The notes under the pieces were generated by a model that saw only the letters and a program-made list of their open reading frames with translations, searched no databases and had not been told where the DNA came from. Position numbers and translations under genes: made by a program. From contig NZ_CP099397.1 of NCBI RefSeq assembly GCF_021495345.1, forward strand, positions 3,844,001-3,908,000: a DNA stretch of 64,000 nt, given 5' to 3'. The DNA comes from Pseudomonas hydrolytica. GTDB taxonomy: Bacteria > Pseudomonadota > Gammaproteobacteria > Pseudomonadales > Pseudomonadaceae. Below are positions 55,981 to 64,000 of the stretch, in pieces. Positions within the stretch are counted from its first letter, which is position 1. Each line of letters begins with the position of its first letter.

Positions 55981-56874
55981 ATGCCTATTCCATATCTGGC
56001 GCGATTACTGTTTCTTTGCGCATGGCTGCCGGTCGCGGCGAACGCCACCACCCTGGAACGTATCCGTGAGGAGGGTCAGTTCGTGCTGGGCTTCGTGCCC
56101 GGCAACCTGCCCTTCTCCGATGGCGATGCCGCGCAGGCAAGCGGCTATTCCATCGATCTATGCCGTCATGTCGCCAGCCTGGTGAAGCAACAGTTGGCCC
56201 TCCCGGAGCTGCCTGTACGCTATCGGCCCCTCACGCCCCTGGATATGCTCGATGCGGTAACGGACGGAAAGGTCGACATTCTCTGCGCCCCCGTGGTGGA
56301 GAGTCTGGAGCGCCGTCGCCGGGTCAGCTTCTCCCTGCCGATCTTCACCGCCGGCCTGGGCATCCTGGTCCGCCAGGATGCGCCCGCGTCCCTGATGCTT
56401 CCCCTCAAGGGCGAGCCGGCTCACAGTGGCCCTACCTGGCGCGCCACCATCAACCGTGGCCTGAACCGCCATCGCTTCGCCGTGCTCAAGGGTACGGTCA
56501 GCGTGGACTGGGCGCGCACGCGCATTCGCCAACTCGGCCTGCAATCCGAACTGGTCGAGGTGGACAGCAATCGGGAGGGAGTCGAGCAGGTCGTCACCCG
56601 GCAGGTCGACGCGTTCTTCGCCGATAGCCTGGTTCTGCTCAACTATCAGGCGCAACATCCCCAGGGCGCACAGTTATGGGTTCCGGAGCGGTTGTTCGCT
56701 GTGGAATCGGTGGCCATGCCGCTTGCCCGTGATGACGAGGACTTCCGCCTGCTGGTGGATACCGCGCTCAGCAGACTGAACCGCTCCGAGGAAGGCGAAG
56801 CGCTCTATCGCAGTTATTTCGGTGAGCTCAGCGAGCAGAGTCGGCTGATGTTGCGGCTCAATTCGCGCCCCTGA
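55981..56874 (+). CDS. Orphan periplasmic amino-acid-type solute-binding protein
   Basis: A 297-residue protein with a signal peptide (cleaved near residue 22, after PVAANA) and the SBP family 3 fold: TLERIREEGQFVLGFVPGNLPFS, SGYSIDLCRHVA and the KVDILCAPVVESLERR hinge motif. It lies 11 bp after potE with no ABC permease or ATPase near, so it may work as a sensor, serve a distant transporter, or assist polyamine transport (inference). It is convergent with the PilZ gene. Confidence 0.85.
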   Translation: MPIPYLARLLFLCAWLPVAANATTLERIREEGQFVLGFVPGNLPFSDGDAAQASGYSIDLCRHVASLVKQQLALPELPVRYRPLTPLDMLDAVTDGKVDILCAPVVESLERRRRVSFSLPIFTAGLGILVRQDAPASLMLPLKGEPAHSGPTWRATINRGLNRHRFAVLKGTVSVDWARTRIRQLGLQSELVEVDSNREGVEQVVTRQVDAFFADSLVLLNYQAQHPQGAQLWVPERLFAVESVAMPLARDDEDFRLLVDTALSRLNRSEEGEALYRSYFGELSEQSRLMLRLNSRP

Positions 56875-56882
56875 ACGAAGGC

Positions 56883-57239
56883 TCAGGCCGAGGCCGCCAT
56901 GCTGTGGAAGCTGAAGTAGTAGCGCAGGGCATCGACCATTTCCACGTAGTCGGCCGGCGGCGCCACCAGGGCGAAGCCGGAGTCGTAGCTGCCGGGGGTG
57001 ACATCTTCGCGGCACCACTGGCAGGTGGCGGAAAAGTCGATGAAATGCATGCCCTGCTGACCGGGAATCTTCAGGCGCATGTCGAAGCGCGCCCCCACCA
57101 GGAGCGGCAGCTGACTGATGAGCATCAGGCCGTCCAGGGAGACATTGCCGATGGAGCCCATCGGTTTGTCGGTGATGCGGTTGAACACCTTCAGGTAGTA
57201 GGGCAACTGATGGCGTTCGATTCGACGTTGACTAGGCAT
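56883..57239 (-). CDS. PilZ-domain protein
   Basis: A 118-residue protein consisting mainly of a PilZ domain. The c-di-GMP-binding RxxxR is seen as RRIER (residues about 4-8), with the second motif NVSLDGLML (about 33) matching D/NxSxxG. It may couple c-di-GMP levels to an unknown target. It ends 8 bp from the convergent solute-binding protein gene. Confidence 0.85.
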   Translation of the reverse strand: MPSQRRIERHQLPYYLKVFNRITDKPMGSIGNVSLDGLMLISQLPLLVGARFDMRLKIPGQQGMHFIDFSATCQWCREDVTPGSYDSGFALVAPPADYVEMVDALRYYFSFHSMAASA

Positions 57240-57298
57240 GCTGGCGAATCGCTACAAGGGGTCTTGAGTATGGCGCGCCTGCGGCCGCTTAACCAGCC

Positions 57299-57727
57299 TC
57301 AGCTACAACGCTCGGCGATGCGCGCCCGTAACTGGCGACGAGCGGCGTCGGTCTCTTCATCACTGAAATAAATACGCTCGCCATTGCTGCCCTCGCGGTA
57401 ATAGCGATTGCCCTCCGGCATCTGCGCCAGGCGCGTGCGCAACTCGCGGCATTCGCTGGCGCGCGCCTCGCGCTGCGATGCCGCGGCGGCAGCGGCCTGC
57501 TGCTGCTCCTCGCGACGCGCCTCGTAGAAGCGCTGGCTGCGCGCCTCACGCTCACGCGTGTGCGAATCGCGCTTGATCACCTGGGGCTTCACCTCGACCG
57601 GCTCGGCCCCGGCCACCGGGCGCTGGCCGAAATGCACCCGGCCCTGCTCGTCGGTCCAGCGATAGATTTCCGCGGCTGCCAGCGTCGGCAGCATCCAGGC
57701 GATCAGCAACAGGCCACGCATGTTCAT
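57299..57727 (-). CDS. DUF4124-domain periplasmic protein
   Basis: A 142-residue protein with a signal peptide (MNMRGLLLIAWMLPTLAAA) followed by the DUF4124 core EIYRWTDEQGRVHFGQRP, then a long charged/alanine helix (about residues 55-90) and a C-terminal region with two cysteines that could form a disulfide. Family function unknown. Confidence 0.85.
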   Translation of the reverse strand: MNMRGLLLIAWMLPTLAAAEIYRWTDEQGRVHFGQRPVAGAEPVEVKPQVIKRDSHTREREARSQRFYEARREEQQQAAAAAASQREARASECRELRTRLAQMPEGNRYYREGSNGERIYFSDEETDAARRQLRARIAERCS

Positions 57728-57793
57728 CCTCCGTGAGAGACAGCGTCAGCTTATACCGCGGCGCAGGCCCGGGAAACGGCCCTGACCGGTGGC

Positions 57794-58168
57794 TTACAAG
57801 GCGGCGGGGCTGGCCTTGGCCGGCTCGATCGGACGATGATGGCCAAGCTGCTCCAGCGTCTGCAGACGGGCACGGGCGCGGTAGGCGTATTCGCTGGCCG
57901 GGTAACGGCTGATGATGAACTGATAGGTCTGCGCCGCGTCGACGAACAGGCTCTCGCGCTCCAGGCACTGGCCGCGCAGCAGCGAGATTTCCGGTTGCAG
58001 ATAGCTGCGCGAGCGGCTCTTGCGCTCGGCCTGCGACAGCTCCAGGGCGACGCGCGCGCAGTCGCCGTCTTCATAGGCGCGATAGGCATTGTTCAGATGA
58101 TGGTCGAGCGACCAACGGGTACAACCCGTGGCAACCAGTGCCACGGCCAGGATGATCAGGGTTCGCAT
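57794..58168 (-). CDS. Small TPR-like lipoprotein
   Basis: A 124-residue lipoprotein (MRTLIILAVALVATGC, lipidated Cys16) with two helical repeats (LNNAYRAYEDGDCARVALELSQAE; DAAQTYQFIISRYPASEYAYRARARL) of tetratricopeptide type. The start at 58168 is preferred over the longer frame because it begins the signal. It is divergent from another TPR-like lipoprotein gene at 58321. Confidence 0.8.
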   Translation of the reverse strand: MRTLIILAVALVATGCTRWSLDHHLNNAYRAYEDGDCARVALELSQAERKSRSRSYLQPEISLLRGQCLERESLFVDAAQTYQFIISRYPASEYAYRARARLQTLEQLGHHRPIEPAKASPAAL

Positions 58169-58320
58169 GGGCAGTTCCTCCGCTGAGCAGTGTATCGACA
58201 GCCAGGTGAAAAACTGAACAGCGACAAACCTCCGTTGGGTTTTGCCCGTTGCGCCTTGGCGCGGTCCCGCTGCGCTGACTAGACTGCGCGGCACCGGCCC
58301 GTTCCGGCCAAGGAGCCCGC

Positions 58321-59127
58321 ATGCCGTTCGCCCGCCTGCTTCCCCTCGTCATCGGCGCCAGCCTGCTAGGCGCCTGCGCACCGACCACCCCGCTGTTCAT
58401 CGCCCAGGTCACCACCAACGAGCTGGTGGAATACAAGGCGTTGAAAACCAAGCGCATGACGGCCGCCATCGAGGACGAAGGCGACCTGCTCACCTACAGC
58501 GCCATGGCCATCCGCGACGCCCATAGCGACAAGGCCGAGATGCTGTACCTGGAGGGCTACCGCGACCGCCAGCTGAGCGGCGAAGTGCGCGCCATCGCCC
58601 TGTACCAGATCGGCCTGATCTACATGAACCGCTTCAACGAGCAGCGCGACGACGCCAAGGCGCTCAACTACTTCTACCAGGTGCTCAACGAGTTTCCGGC
58701 CACCCAGGCGGCCAGCCGCTCCGAAGCGCGCATCGAGCTGATCCGTCAGCGCGGCGACGAGCCCATCCACAAGACCTCGCGCGAGCTGCTGGCGCACTGG
58801 CAGCCGAGTGACAACCTCGACCTGTACAAGCCCAGCCTCGACCCGGACATGACCCTGCTGTCGCGCCGCGCCGTGCTCAAGGGCCGGGTCGAAGAAGCCG
58901 AGCAGCTCTACCTGCTGGGCCTGGCCGATCCGCACGTACCCGCCGACATCAAGGAGAAGGCGCTGTATCAGCTGGCCCTGATGCACATGGCGGCGGACAA
59001 CCCCAGGGCCGATCGCGACAAGGCCATCGCCTACCTGCGCCGCCTGCTGGTGCAGTACCCCAACGGCGAGCTCAACGCCAAGGCCGCCCGCCATCTGGAT
59101 CTGGCCCTGAACCCGACGCAGCGCTGA
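58321..59127 (+). CDS. TPR/Sel1-like lipoprotein
   Basis: A 268-residue protein with a lipoprotein signal (MPFARLLPLVIGASLLGAC, Cys19) and helical repeats with YQIGLIYMNRFNEQRDDAKALNYFYQVLNEFP and YQLALMHMAADNPRADRDKAIAYLRRLLVQYP-type modules. It probably serves as a periplasmic scaffold; related lipoproteins occur with polysaccharide or alginate genes, but none are near. Confidence 0.82.
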   Translation: MPFARLLPLVIGASLLGACAPTTPLFIAQVTTNELVEYKALKTKRMTAAIEDEGDLLTYSAMAIRDAHSDKAEMLYLEGYRDRQLSGEVRAIALYQIGLIYMNRFNEQRDDAKALNYFYQVLNEFPATQAASRSEARIELIRQRGDEPIHKTSRELLAHWQPSDNLDLYKPSLDPDMTLLSRRAVLKGRVEEAEQLYLLGLADPHVPADIKEKALYQLALMHMAADNPRADRDKAIAYLRRLLVQYPNGELNAKAARHLDLALNPTQR

Positions 59128-59195
59128 TCCACATCAATGCCGATGGCCGCGTCCTGGTCTGTAATTCAAAAACACCCCCAGGCGAGGCCACTGCC

Positions 59196-60104
59196 ATGAA
59201 ACTCGAACGACTGCTGGTCGTCATCGACGCCGAGCATGACCGCCAACCCGCCCTGCAGCGCGCCGCCGAGCTGGCCGGCAGAACCGGCGCGAAGCTGCAC
59301 CTGCTGCAGGTCGAATACCACCCCAGCCTCGAAGGCGGCCTGCTGGACAGCCACCTGCTCGCCCGCGCACGCGATGCCATGCGCGAGGAGCGCCACGCTG
59401 AGCTGACCGCCAGGGTCGCCGATCTGCGCGAGGCCGGCCTCGATATCGAAGTGGAAGTACGCTGGGGCAAGCGCCGCCATGAGGAAGTGCTCGCCCGCAT
59501 CGCCGTGCTGCAGCCCGACGTGGTGTTCAAGTCGACCCATCCCAGCAGCGCCCTGCGCCGCCTGCTGCTGAGCGATACCAGCTGGCAGCTGATCCGCCGC
59601 TGTCCGGTGCCGCTGTGGCTGGTGCACGAGGGCCCGTGGCGTGGCCGGCGTCTGTGTGCGGCGCTCGACCCGCTGCACAGCGCGGACAAGCCGGCGGCGC
59701 TGGACCACCAGCTGATCGGCGTCAGCCTGGAGCTGCAGCGCCAGCTGGGCCTGCAGCCCCACTACCTGCACAGCCTGGCGCCACTGCCGCGCTCGCTGCT
59801 GTTCGATGCCGAGGTAGCCCAGGAGTACGACAACTACGTGGCCCAGTGCGCCCGCGAGCACCGCGATGCGTTCGACAAGCTCATCGCCCAGTACCCCATC
59901 GCCCCGGCGCAGACCCATCTGCTGGAAGGCTTCGCCGAAGAGGTGATCCCGCGCTTCGTGCAGGAGCAGGCCATCGACCTGCTGCTGATGGGCGCCATCG
60001 CCCGCGGTCATCTGGACAGCCTGCTCATCGGCCATACCGCGGAGCGCGTGCTGGAACGCATCGAGTGCGATCTGCTGGTGATCAAACCCAACGGCAAAGG
60101 GTAG
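59196..60104 (+). CDS. Tandem-domain universal stress protein (UspE-like)
   Basis: A 302-residue protein with two Usp domains (about residues 1-150 and 155-300). The first begins MKLERLLVVIDAEHDRQPALQRA and holds KSTHPSSALRRLLLSD; the second ends with the ATP-loop-type LLLMGAIARGHLDSLLIGHTAERVLERIECDLLVI. UspE-type proteins are cytosolic and induced by stasis or oxygen limitation. It lies 72 bp before the pyruvate kinase gene. Confidence 0.9.
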   Translation: MKLERLLVVIDAEHDRQPALQRAAELAGRTGAKLHLLQVEYHPSLEGGLLDSHLLARARDAMREERHAELTARVADLREAGLDIEVEVRWGKRRHEEVLARIAVLQPDVVFKSTHPSSALRRLLLSDTSWQLIRRCPVPLWLVHEGPWRGRRLCAALDPLHSADKPAALDHQLIGVSLELQRQLGLQPHYLHSLAPLPRSLLFDAEVAQEYDNYVAQCAREHRDAFDKLIAQYPIAPAQTHLLEGFAEEVIPRFVQEQAIDLLLMGAIARGHLDSLLIGHTAERVLERIECDLLVIKPNGKG

Positions 60105-60176
60105 TGCACGGGAACAATGACTACAGCGAAAGGCCGTAGTAGCCTCCCCGGCAATCGTTGACTAGGGAGTTCGTGC

Positions 60177-61628
60177 ATGACCTTTCGCCGCACCAAAATC
60201 GTCGCCACCCTGGGCCCGGCCAGCAGTTCGCCGGAAGTGCTGGAACAACTGATCCTCGCCGGCCTGGACGTGGCCCGCCTGAACTTCTCCCACGGCACCC
60301 CCGATGACCACAAGGCGCGCGCCGCCCTGGTCCGCGAGCTGGCCGCCAAGCACGGCCGCCACGTCGCGCTGCTCGGTGACCTGCAGGGCCCGAAGATCCG
60401 CATCGCCAAGTTCGAGAACAAGCGCATCGAGCTCAAGGAAGGCGACATGTTCCGCCTCTCCTCCAGCCACTCGCGCGCGGCGGGCAACCAGGAGGTGGTG
60501 GGTATCGACTACCCGGCGCTGATTCAGGACTGCGATGTCGGTGACGAGCTGCTGCTGGACGATGGTCGCGTGGTCATGCGCGTCGAACTCAAGGGCGCGG
60601 ACGAGCTGCACTGCCGCGTCGTGATCGGCGGCCCGCTGTCGGACAACAAGGGCATCAACCGCCGCGGCGGCGGCCTGACCGCACCGGCGCTGACCGACAA
60701 GGACAAGGCCGACATCAAGGTCGCCGCGGAAATGGAGCTGGACTACCTGGCCGTGTCCTTCCCGCGCGATGCGGCCGACATGGAATACGCCCGCCGACTG
60801 CTCACCGAAGCCGGCGGCACTGCCTGGCTGGTGGCCAAGATCGAACGCGCCGAAGCGGTGGCCGACGACGAGGCCCTTGACGGCCTGATCCGCGCCAGCG
60901 ATGCGGTGATGGTGGCTCGTGGCGACCTGGCCGTGGAAATCGGCGACGCCGAACTGGTCGGCATTCAGAAAAAGATCATTGCCCACGCTCGCCGCCTGAA
61001 CAAAGCGGTGATCACCGCCACGCAGATGATGGAGTCGATGATCCACAGCCCGATGCCGACCCGCGCCGAGGTGTCCGACGTAGCCAACGCCGCGCTGGAC
61101 TACACCGATGCGGTGATGCTGTCGGCCGAAAGCGCCGCCGGCGAATACCCGGTGGAAGCGGTCGAGGCCATGGCCCGCGTGTGCCTGGGCGCGGAGAAAC
61201 ACCCGACCAGCAAGCAGTCCAGCCATCGCCTGGGTCGCACCTTCGAGCGCTGCGACGAAAGCATCGCCCTGGCGACCATGTACACCGCCAACCACTTCCC
61301 CGGGGTCAAGGCCATCATCAGCCTGACCGAGAGTGGCTACAGCCCGCTGATCATGTCGCGCATCCGCTCGTCGATCCCGATCTTCGCCTTCACCCCGCAC
61401 CGCGAGGCGCAGGCGCGCGTGGCGCTGTTCCGCGGCGTCTACACCGTGCCCTTCGATCCGGCCTCGCTGCCGGCCAACAAGGTCAGCCAGGCCGCGGTGG
61501 ACGAGCTGCTCAAGCGTGGCGTGGTCGAGCCGGGCGACTGGGTCATCCTGACCAAGGGCGACAGCTACCACGGTACCGGCGGCACCAACACCATGAAGAT
61601 CCTGCACGTCGGCGATCCGATGGTGTAA
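60177..61628 (+). CDS. pyk: Pyruvate kinase
   Basis: A 483-residue pyruvate kinase. KIVATLGPASSS and ARLNFSHG (about residue 40) contact ATP and PEP; GDLQGPKIRI, KIERAEAV (catalytic lysine about 221) and MVARGDLAVEIG (about 243) are the usual active-site motifs, followed by ITATQMMESM. It makes pyruvate and ATP from PEP in the last step of glycolysis. A strong terminator follows. Confidence 0.97.
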   Translation: MTFRRTKIVATLGPASSSPEVLEQLILAGLDVARLNFSHGTPDDHKARAALVRELAAKHGRHVALLGDLQGPKIRIAKFENKRIELKEGDMFRLSSSHSRAAGNQEVVGIDYPALIQDCDVGDELLLDDGRVVMRVELKGADELHCRVVIGGPLSDNKGINRRGGGLTAPALTDKDKADIKVAAEMELDYLAVSFPRDAADMEYARRLLTEAGGTAWLVAKIERAEAVADDEALDGLIRASDAVMVARGDLAVEIGDAELVGIQKKIIAHARRLNKAVITATQMMESMIHSPMPTRAEVSDVANAALDYTDAVMLSAESAAGEYPVEAVEAMARVCLGAEKHPTSKQSSHRLGRTFERCDESIALATMYTANHFPGVKAIISLTESGYSPLIMSRIRSSIPIFAFTPHREAQARVALFRGVYTVPFDPASLPANKVSQAAVDELLKRGVVEPGDWVILTKGDSYHGTGGTNTMKILHVGDPMV

Positions 61629-61643
61629 GTGATCTGCACATGC

Positions 61644-61677
61644 AAAAGGCCGCTCGATAAGCGGCCTTTTCTTTTTT
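61644..61677 (+). terminator. Rho-independent terminator of pyk
   Basis: AAAAGGCCGC (61644-61653) pairs with GCGGCCTTTT (61661-61670) and a T-rich tract follows. Confidence 0.9.
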
Positions 61678-61682
61678 CTAGC

Positions 61683-61863
61683 CGGCAGTGCGCGCGGCCT
61701 AGGGGCCCCGCGACACCCTACGCAACCTGCGCCATCCCGCAGGGTGCGCCATGCGCACCAGCGCTTTTGCAGCACGCTACGTTCGAGCCCGAACCGCCGT
61801 TGACGCCGCACGTTCCCGACGAACAGCCGGTGCACACGGCCTAGGGGCCAGCGACACCCTACG
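61683..61863. repeat. Cluster of REP arms (family 1) between pyk and the hydratase gene
   Basis: Three diverged arms: about 61683-61712 (ends ACACCCTACGC), 61739-61760 (GCAGGGTGCGCCATGCGCACC shortened by mutation) and about 61829-61863 (inverse; contains the hydratase TAG stop). Two share a CGGCCTAGGGGCC core. Nothing coding is seen in the 230-bp gap. Confidence 0.65.
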
Positions 61864-62632
61864 CGAAGCTGGAGAAATCCGGCTTTCTGCGCTGCATGAA
61901 TGCCGTCAGTGCCTCGACGGCCTCCGGCGAGCGCAGGCGTTGGCCGAACAGTGCGCCCTCCTCCTCGATCACCTTGCGCAGCTCCTCGCGCCCCGGCGCG
62001 CGCATCAGGCGCTTGCTGTCGACCACTGCCGAGGGCGCCAGGTCGAGAAAGCGCAGGGCCATCTCGCGTGCCTTGGCCAGCGTCGCCGCACCGTCGTCCA
62101 GCGCCTGATTGGCGATGCCCCAGGCCGCCGCCTGTTCGCCACTGAACGCCTGGCCGAGCAGCAGCAACTCAGCCGCTCGCGCATGCCCCAGCAGACGCGG
62201 CAGGATCAGGCTGGAGCCGTACTCCGGGCACAAGCCGAGGTTGACGAACGGCATCTTCAGCTGCGCATCACGGCTGACGTAGACCAGATCGCAGTGCAGC
62301 AGCAGCGTGGTGCCGATACCCACGGCCGAGCCGGCCACCGCCGCCACCACGGGTTTGGGGAATTCGAACAGCGCGCGCATGAACTGGAACACTTCGCTGT
62401 TCAGCCCGGTCGGCGGCGCCTGGAGGAAGTCGGCGACGTCGTTGCCGCTGGTAAAGCATTGCTCGCTGCCGGTCAGCAGGACGACGCGTACGCTCGGGTC
62501 CTGAGCCGCCTGGTCCAGCACCTCGGCCATACCGGCGTACATGGCGCGGGTCAGCGCGTTCTTCTTGTCAGGTCGTTGCATGCGCAGGGTCAGCAGACCG
62601 CCGTCGCGTTCGATATGCAGGTGTTCGCTCAT
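61859..62632 (-). CDS. Enoyl-CoA hydratase/isomerase family protein
   Basis: A 257-residue crotonase-fold protein. The oxyanion-hole segments are LTGSEQCFTSGNDVADFL (about residue 60) and AVAGSAVGIGTTLLLHCDLVYVS (about 103); the MPFVNLGLCPEYGSS stretch (about 132) is where catalytic glutamates of the family lie. It hydrates or isomerises an enoyl-CoA. The ATG at 62632 gives MSEHLHIERDG; the longer frame crosses a REP. The TAG stop belongs to a REP arm. Confidence 0.92.
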   Translation of the reverse strand: MSEHLHIERDGGLLTLRMQRPDKKNALTRAMYAGMAEVLDQAAQDPSVRVVLLTGSEQCFTSGNDVADFLQAPPTGLNSEVFQFMRALFEFPKPVVAAVAGSAVGIGTTLLLHCDLVYVSRDAQLKMPFVNLGLCPEYGSSLILPRLLGHARAAELLLLGQAFSGEQAAAWGIANQALDDGAATLAKAREMALRFLDLAPSAVVDSKRLMRAPGREELRKVIEEEGALFGQRLRSPEAVEALTAFMQRRKPDFSSFA

Positions 62633-62648
62633 ACAAGGCTCCAAAACC

Positions 62649-62727
62649 GTAGGGTACGCTGTGCGCACCAGAAGCCCGATGCCATCGGATCTGGTATGCA
62701 CAGCCGAGGCGGCCCCGGGCACCCTAG
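62649..62727. repeat. REP palindrome pair (family 1)
   Basis: GTAGGGTACGCTGTGCGCACC starts at 62649, and the inverse arm ends at 62727 with GGGCACCCTAG. The inverse arm supplies the TAG stop codon (62724-62726) of the minus-strand 2Fe-2S reductase gene. Confidence 0.7.
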
Positions 62728-63662
62728 GTACGGGTTAGAAAGACGTCGGCGAACATCTGGCTGCGCGGCAAACCCGCCATGTAGAGACGCCGCGCGAAGC
62801 CGTCGACCGTCTCCGGATGGCCGCAGAGTAAGGCGAGGGTCTGCCGCGAGACAAGTCGTAGTTCGGCCAAAGCAGCCGGCAACTGCGCCGCCGTCACCAG
62901 CTCCACCTGCAGGTTCGCATGCTGCGCCGCCAAGGCGCGAAGCTCGCTGGCCAGGTAGTGCTCGGTCGGCTCGTGGGCCACGTGCAACAGGCGAATGGCG
63001 CCCTGGTGGTCCTGCCGCAATGCCTCACGCAACACGCCGTACAGAGGCGCCAGGCCGGTACCGGCGGCCAGCAGCCAGAGTGGCCGCGCCTGCCAGTCGG
63101 CGTCGTAATGCAGCGCGCCACCGCGCAGCTCGCCCAGACGCAGGCCATCACCGAGCTGCAGACGACGCGCAGCGTCGCAGAAGGCGCCAGGCAGGCGGCA
63201 ATCGAGGTGAAATTCCAGCCAGGGGTCCTCGCTGGGCAGGCTGGCCAGCGAATAGGGTCGCGCTATGTTGTCGGCAATCCACAGCACCAGGTGCTGGCCG
63301 GCCTGGTAGCGCAGTGCGCGCGCGGGCTGCAGACGCAGGCGCAACACCTGCGGGCTGGGCCAGTCGAGCCCCACCACCTGGGCGGCAATCCCGTCGCGCT
63401 GCGGGTCGAAGGGTTCGACATCCAGATCGCCGACCACCTGGCACTGGCAGGCCAGACGCCAGCCCTCGGCGCGCTTGTCAGATGCCAGCGCCTCGGGCAG
63501 ACGATCCAGCGGCTCGCCGGCTACGCAGCGCACCAGACAGGCGTGGCAACTGCCGGCGCGACAGCTGTAGGGCACGGCGACCCCACCGGCCAGCAGCGCA
63601 TCGAGCAGATTGCTCTGGCTGGCGACCTGCAGTTGCCGAGCGCCGACGCGCAGCTCAGGCAC
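62724..63662 (-). CDS. 2Fe-2S ferredoxin / FNR-type oxidoreductase, GTG start
   Basis: A 312-residue protein with an N-terminal ferredoxin domain (cluster cysteines in CRAGSCHACLVRC, about residue 36, and CQC about 75) and a C-terminal FAD/NAD reductase (RPYSLASLP about 152; LLAAGTGLAPLYGVL about 212). The GTG at 63662 is chosen because GGGAGCG precedes it at seven bases and it overlaps the upstream GGDEF gene by 8 bp; an ATG at 63683 lacks a ribosome site. It passes electrons from NAD(P)H to an unknown acceptor. Confidence 0.88.
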   Translation of the reverse strand: MPELRVGARQLQVASQSNLLDALLAGGVAVPYSCRAGSCHACLVRCVAGEPLDRLPEALASDKRAEGWRLACQCQVVGDLDVEPFDPQRDGIAAQVVGLDWPSPQVLRLRLQPARALRYQAGQHLVLWIADNIARPYSLASLPSEDPWLEFHLDCRLPGAFCDAARRLQLGDGLRLGELRGGALHYDADWQARPLWLLAAGTGLAPLYGVLREALRQDHQGAIRLLHVAHEPTEHYLASELRALAAQHANLQVELVTAAQLPAALAELRLVSRQTLALLCGHPETVDGFARRLYMAGLPRSQMFADVFLTRT

Positions 63663-64000
63663 CGGCGCGCTCCCAACTGGCATCGCAACGGTTGCGACCG
63701 CCGCGCTTGGCCTGGTACAGCGCCTGGTCGGCACGTTGCAGCGCCTCGTCCAGCTGATCGCCGGCGGTGAGCAGCGTCATGCCGGCGGACAGGCTGAGGT
63801 TGTCGATTTTCACCCCCACCGGCTCGGCCCGGGCGAACGCCTCGCGCAGCCGCTCGCAACAGGTGGTGAACTGATCGGCATCGGTATTGGGCAGCAGCAG
63901 CACGAATTCCTCACCGCCGTAGCGGGCAATGATGTCGCCGTCACGCAGACAGGCACGGGCTACCGCGGCGAAGGTCTGCAGCACCCGATCGCCAGCGGCA
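63655..64000 (-). CDS. GGDEF-domain diguanylate cyclase, C-terminal part (cut by window)
   Basis: The visible 114 codons are the end of a GGDEF domain: AGDRVLQTFAAVAR, the active-site signature RYGGEEF (a GGEEF variant, catalytically competent in known cyclases), PVGVKIDNLSLSAGM and LQRADQALYQAKRGGRNR near the C-terminus. The gene continues beyond 64000. It makes c-di-GMP from GTP. It overlaps the next gene by 8 bp. Confidence 0.9.
   Translation of the reverse strand, partial: AAGDRVLQTFAAVARACLRDGDIIARYGGEEFVLLLPNTDADQFTTCCERLREAFARAEPVGVKIDNLSLSAGMTLLTAGDQLDEALQRADQALYQAKRGGRNRCDASWERAGA

Overview
The window is bacterial chromosome of high GC content and reads as a Pseudomonas, probably of the mendocina/oleovorans/alcaligenes group. 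That is an inference from gene content (opgGH, mnmC, polyphosphate:AMP phosphotransferase, yebG, DUF5064, Ku-LigD, GacA/Rsm-type signals) and from Pseudomonas-style REP palindromes. I see no rRNA, tRNA, CRISPR array, phage module or complete insertion sequence. Both ends cut genes: a flavodoxin-fold oxidoreductase at the left and a GGDEF protein at the right.

Layout. 1-5.9 kb: an accessory-looking block of regulator/effector pairs (oxidoreductase and LysR; DHA2 efflux pump and XRE regulator; GFA-fold protein and LysR), visibly less GC-rich than the rest and closed by a large hairpin at 5928-5982. 6-11.5 kb: AraC regulator divergent from an SDR dehydrogenase, then a 42-residue Cys-rich protein, Ku and LigD, a non-homologous end-joining unit. 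11.6-16.2 kb: chemotaxis receptor, a MerR regulator and an Old Yellow Enzyme homologue behind a classic MerR-type promoter, and a small protein. 16.2-21.5 kb, all minus strand: LysE exporter, two overlapping LysR genes, GST, and a PNPOx/ferredoxin-reductase/ferredoxin fusion. 21.6-26.7 kb: thiolase, polyphosphate:AMP phosphotransferase, mnmC. 26.7-32.6 kb: FecA-like receptor with a Fur box, DMT exporter, UvrD-like helicase, a candidate Rsm-type small RNA and cytochrome b561. 32.7-43.3 kb: opgG-opgH (osmoregulated periplasmic glucans), a GH3 glucosidase, AraC regulator, SWIM/SNF2 helicase. 43.3-46.6 kb: PsiE-like protein, LexA-controlled yebG, a MITE-like repeat, DUF488 protein, EamA exporter. 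46.6-51 kb: leucine-dehydrogenase-like enzyme and E1alpha-E1beta-E2 of a branched-chain-type 2-oxoacid dehydrogenase, without E3. 51-57 kb: SirB1-like protein, DUF3313 lipoprotein, then a five-gene run (DUF3302, HlyD/YiaV, DUF5064, PotE-like antiporter, orphan solute-binding protein). 57-64 kb: PilZ, DUF4124 and lipoprotein genes, universal stress protein, pyruvate kinase, enoyl-CoA hydratase, 2Fe-2S oxidoreductase and a diguanylate cyclase.

The most interesting item is a GGA-hairpin-rich, terminator-ended minus-strand RNA at about 31835-31950 with a GacA-like upstream site, which looks like an additional Rsm-family (RsmA/CsrA-sponging) small RNA. Also notable are a MerR operator with 19-bp promoter spacing, the small Cys-rich gene leading the Ku-LigD operon, and dispersed REP palindromes whose TAG forms the stop codon of three different genes.
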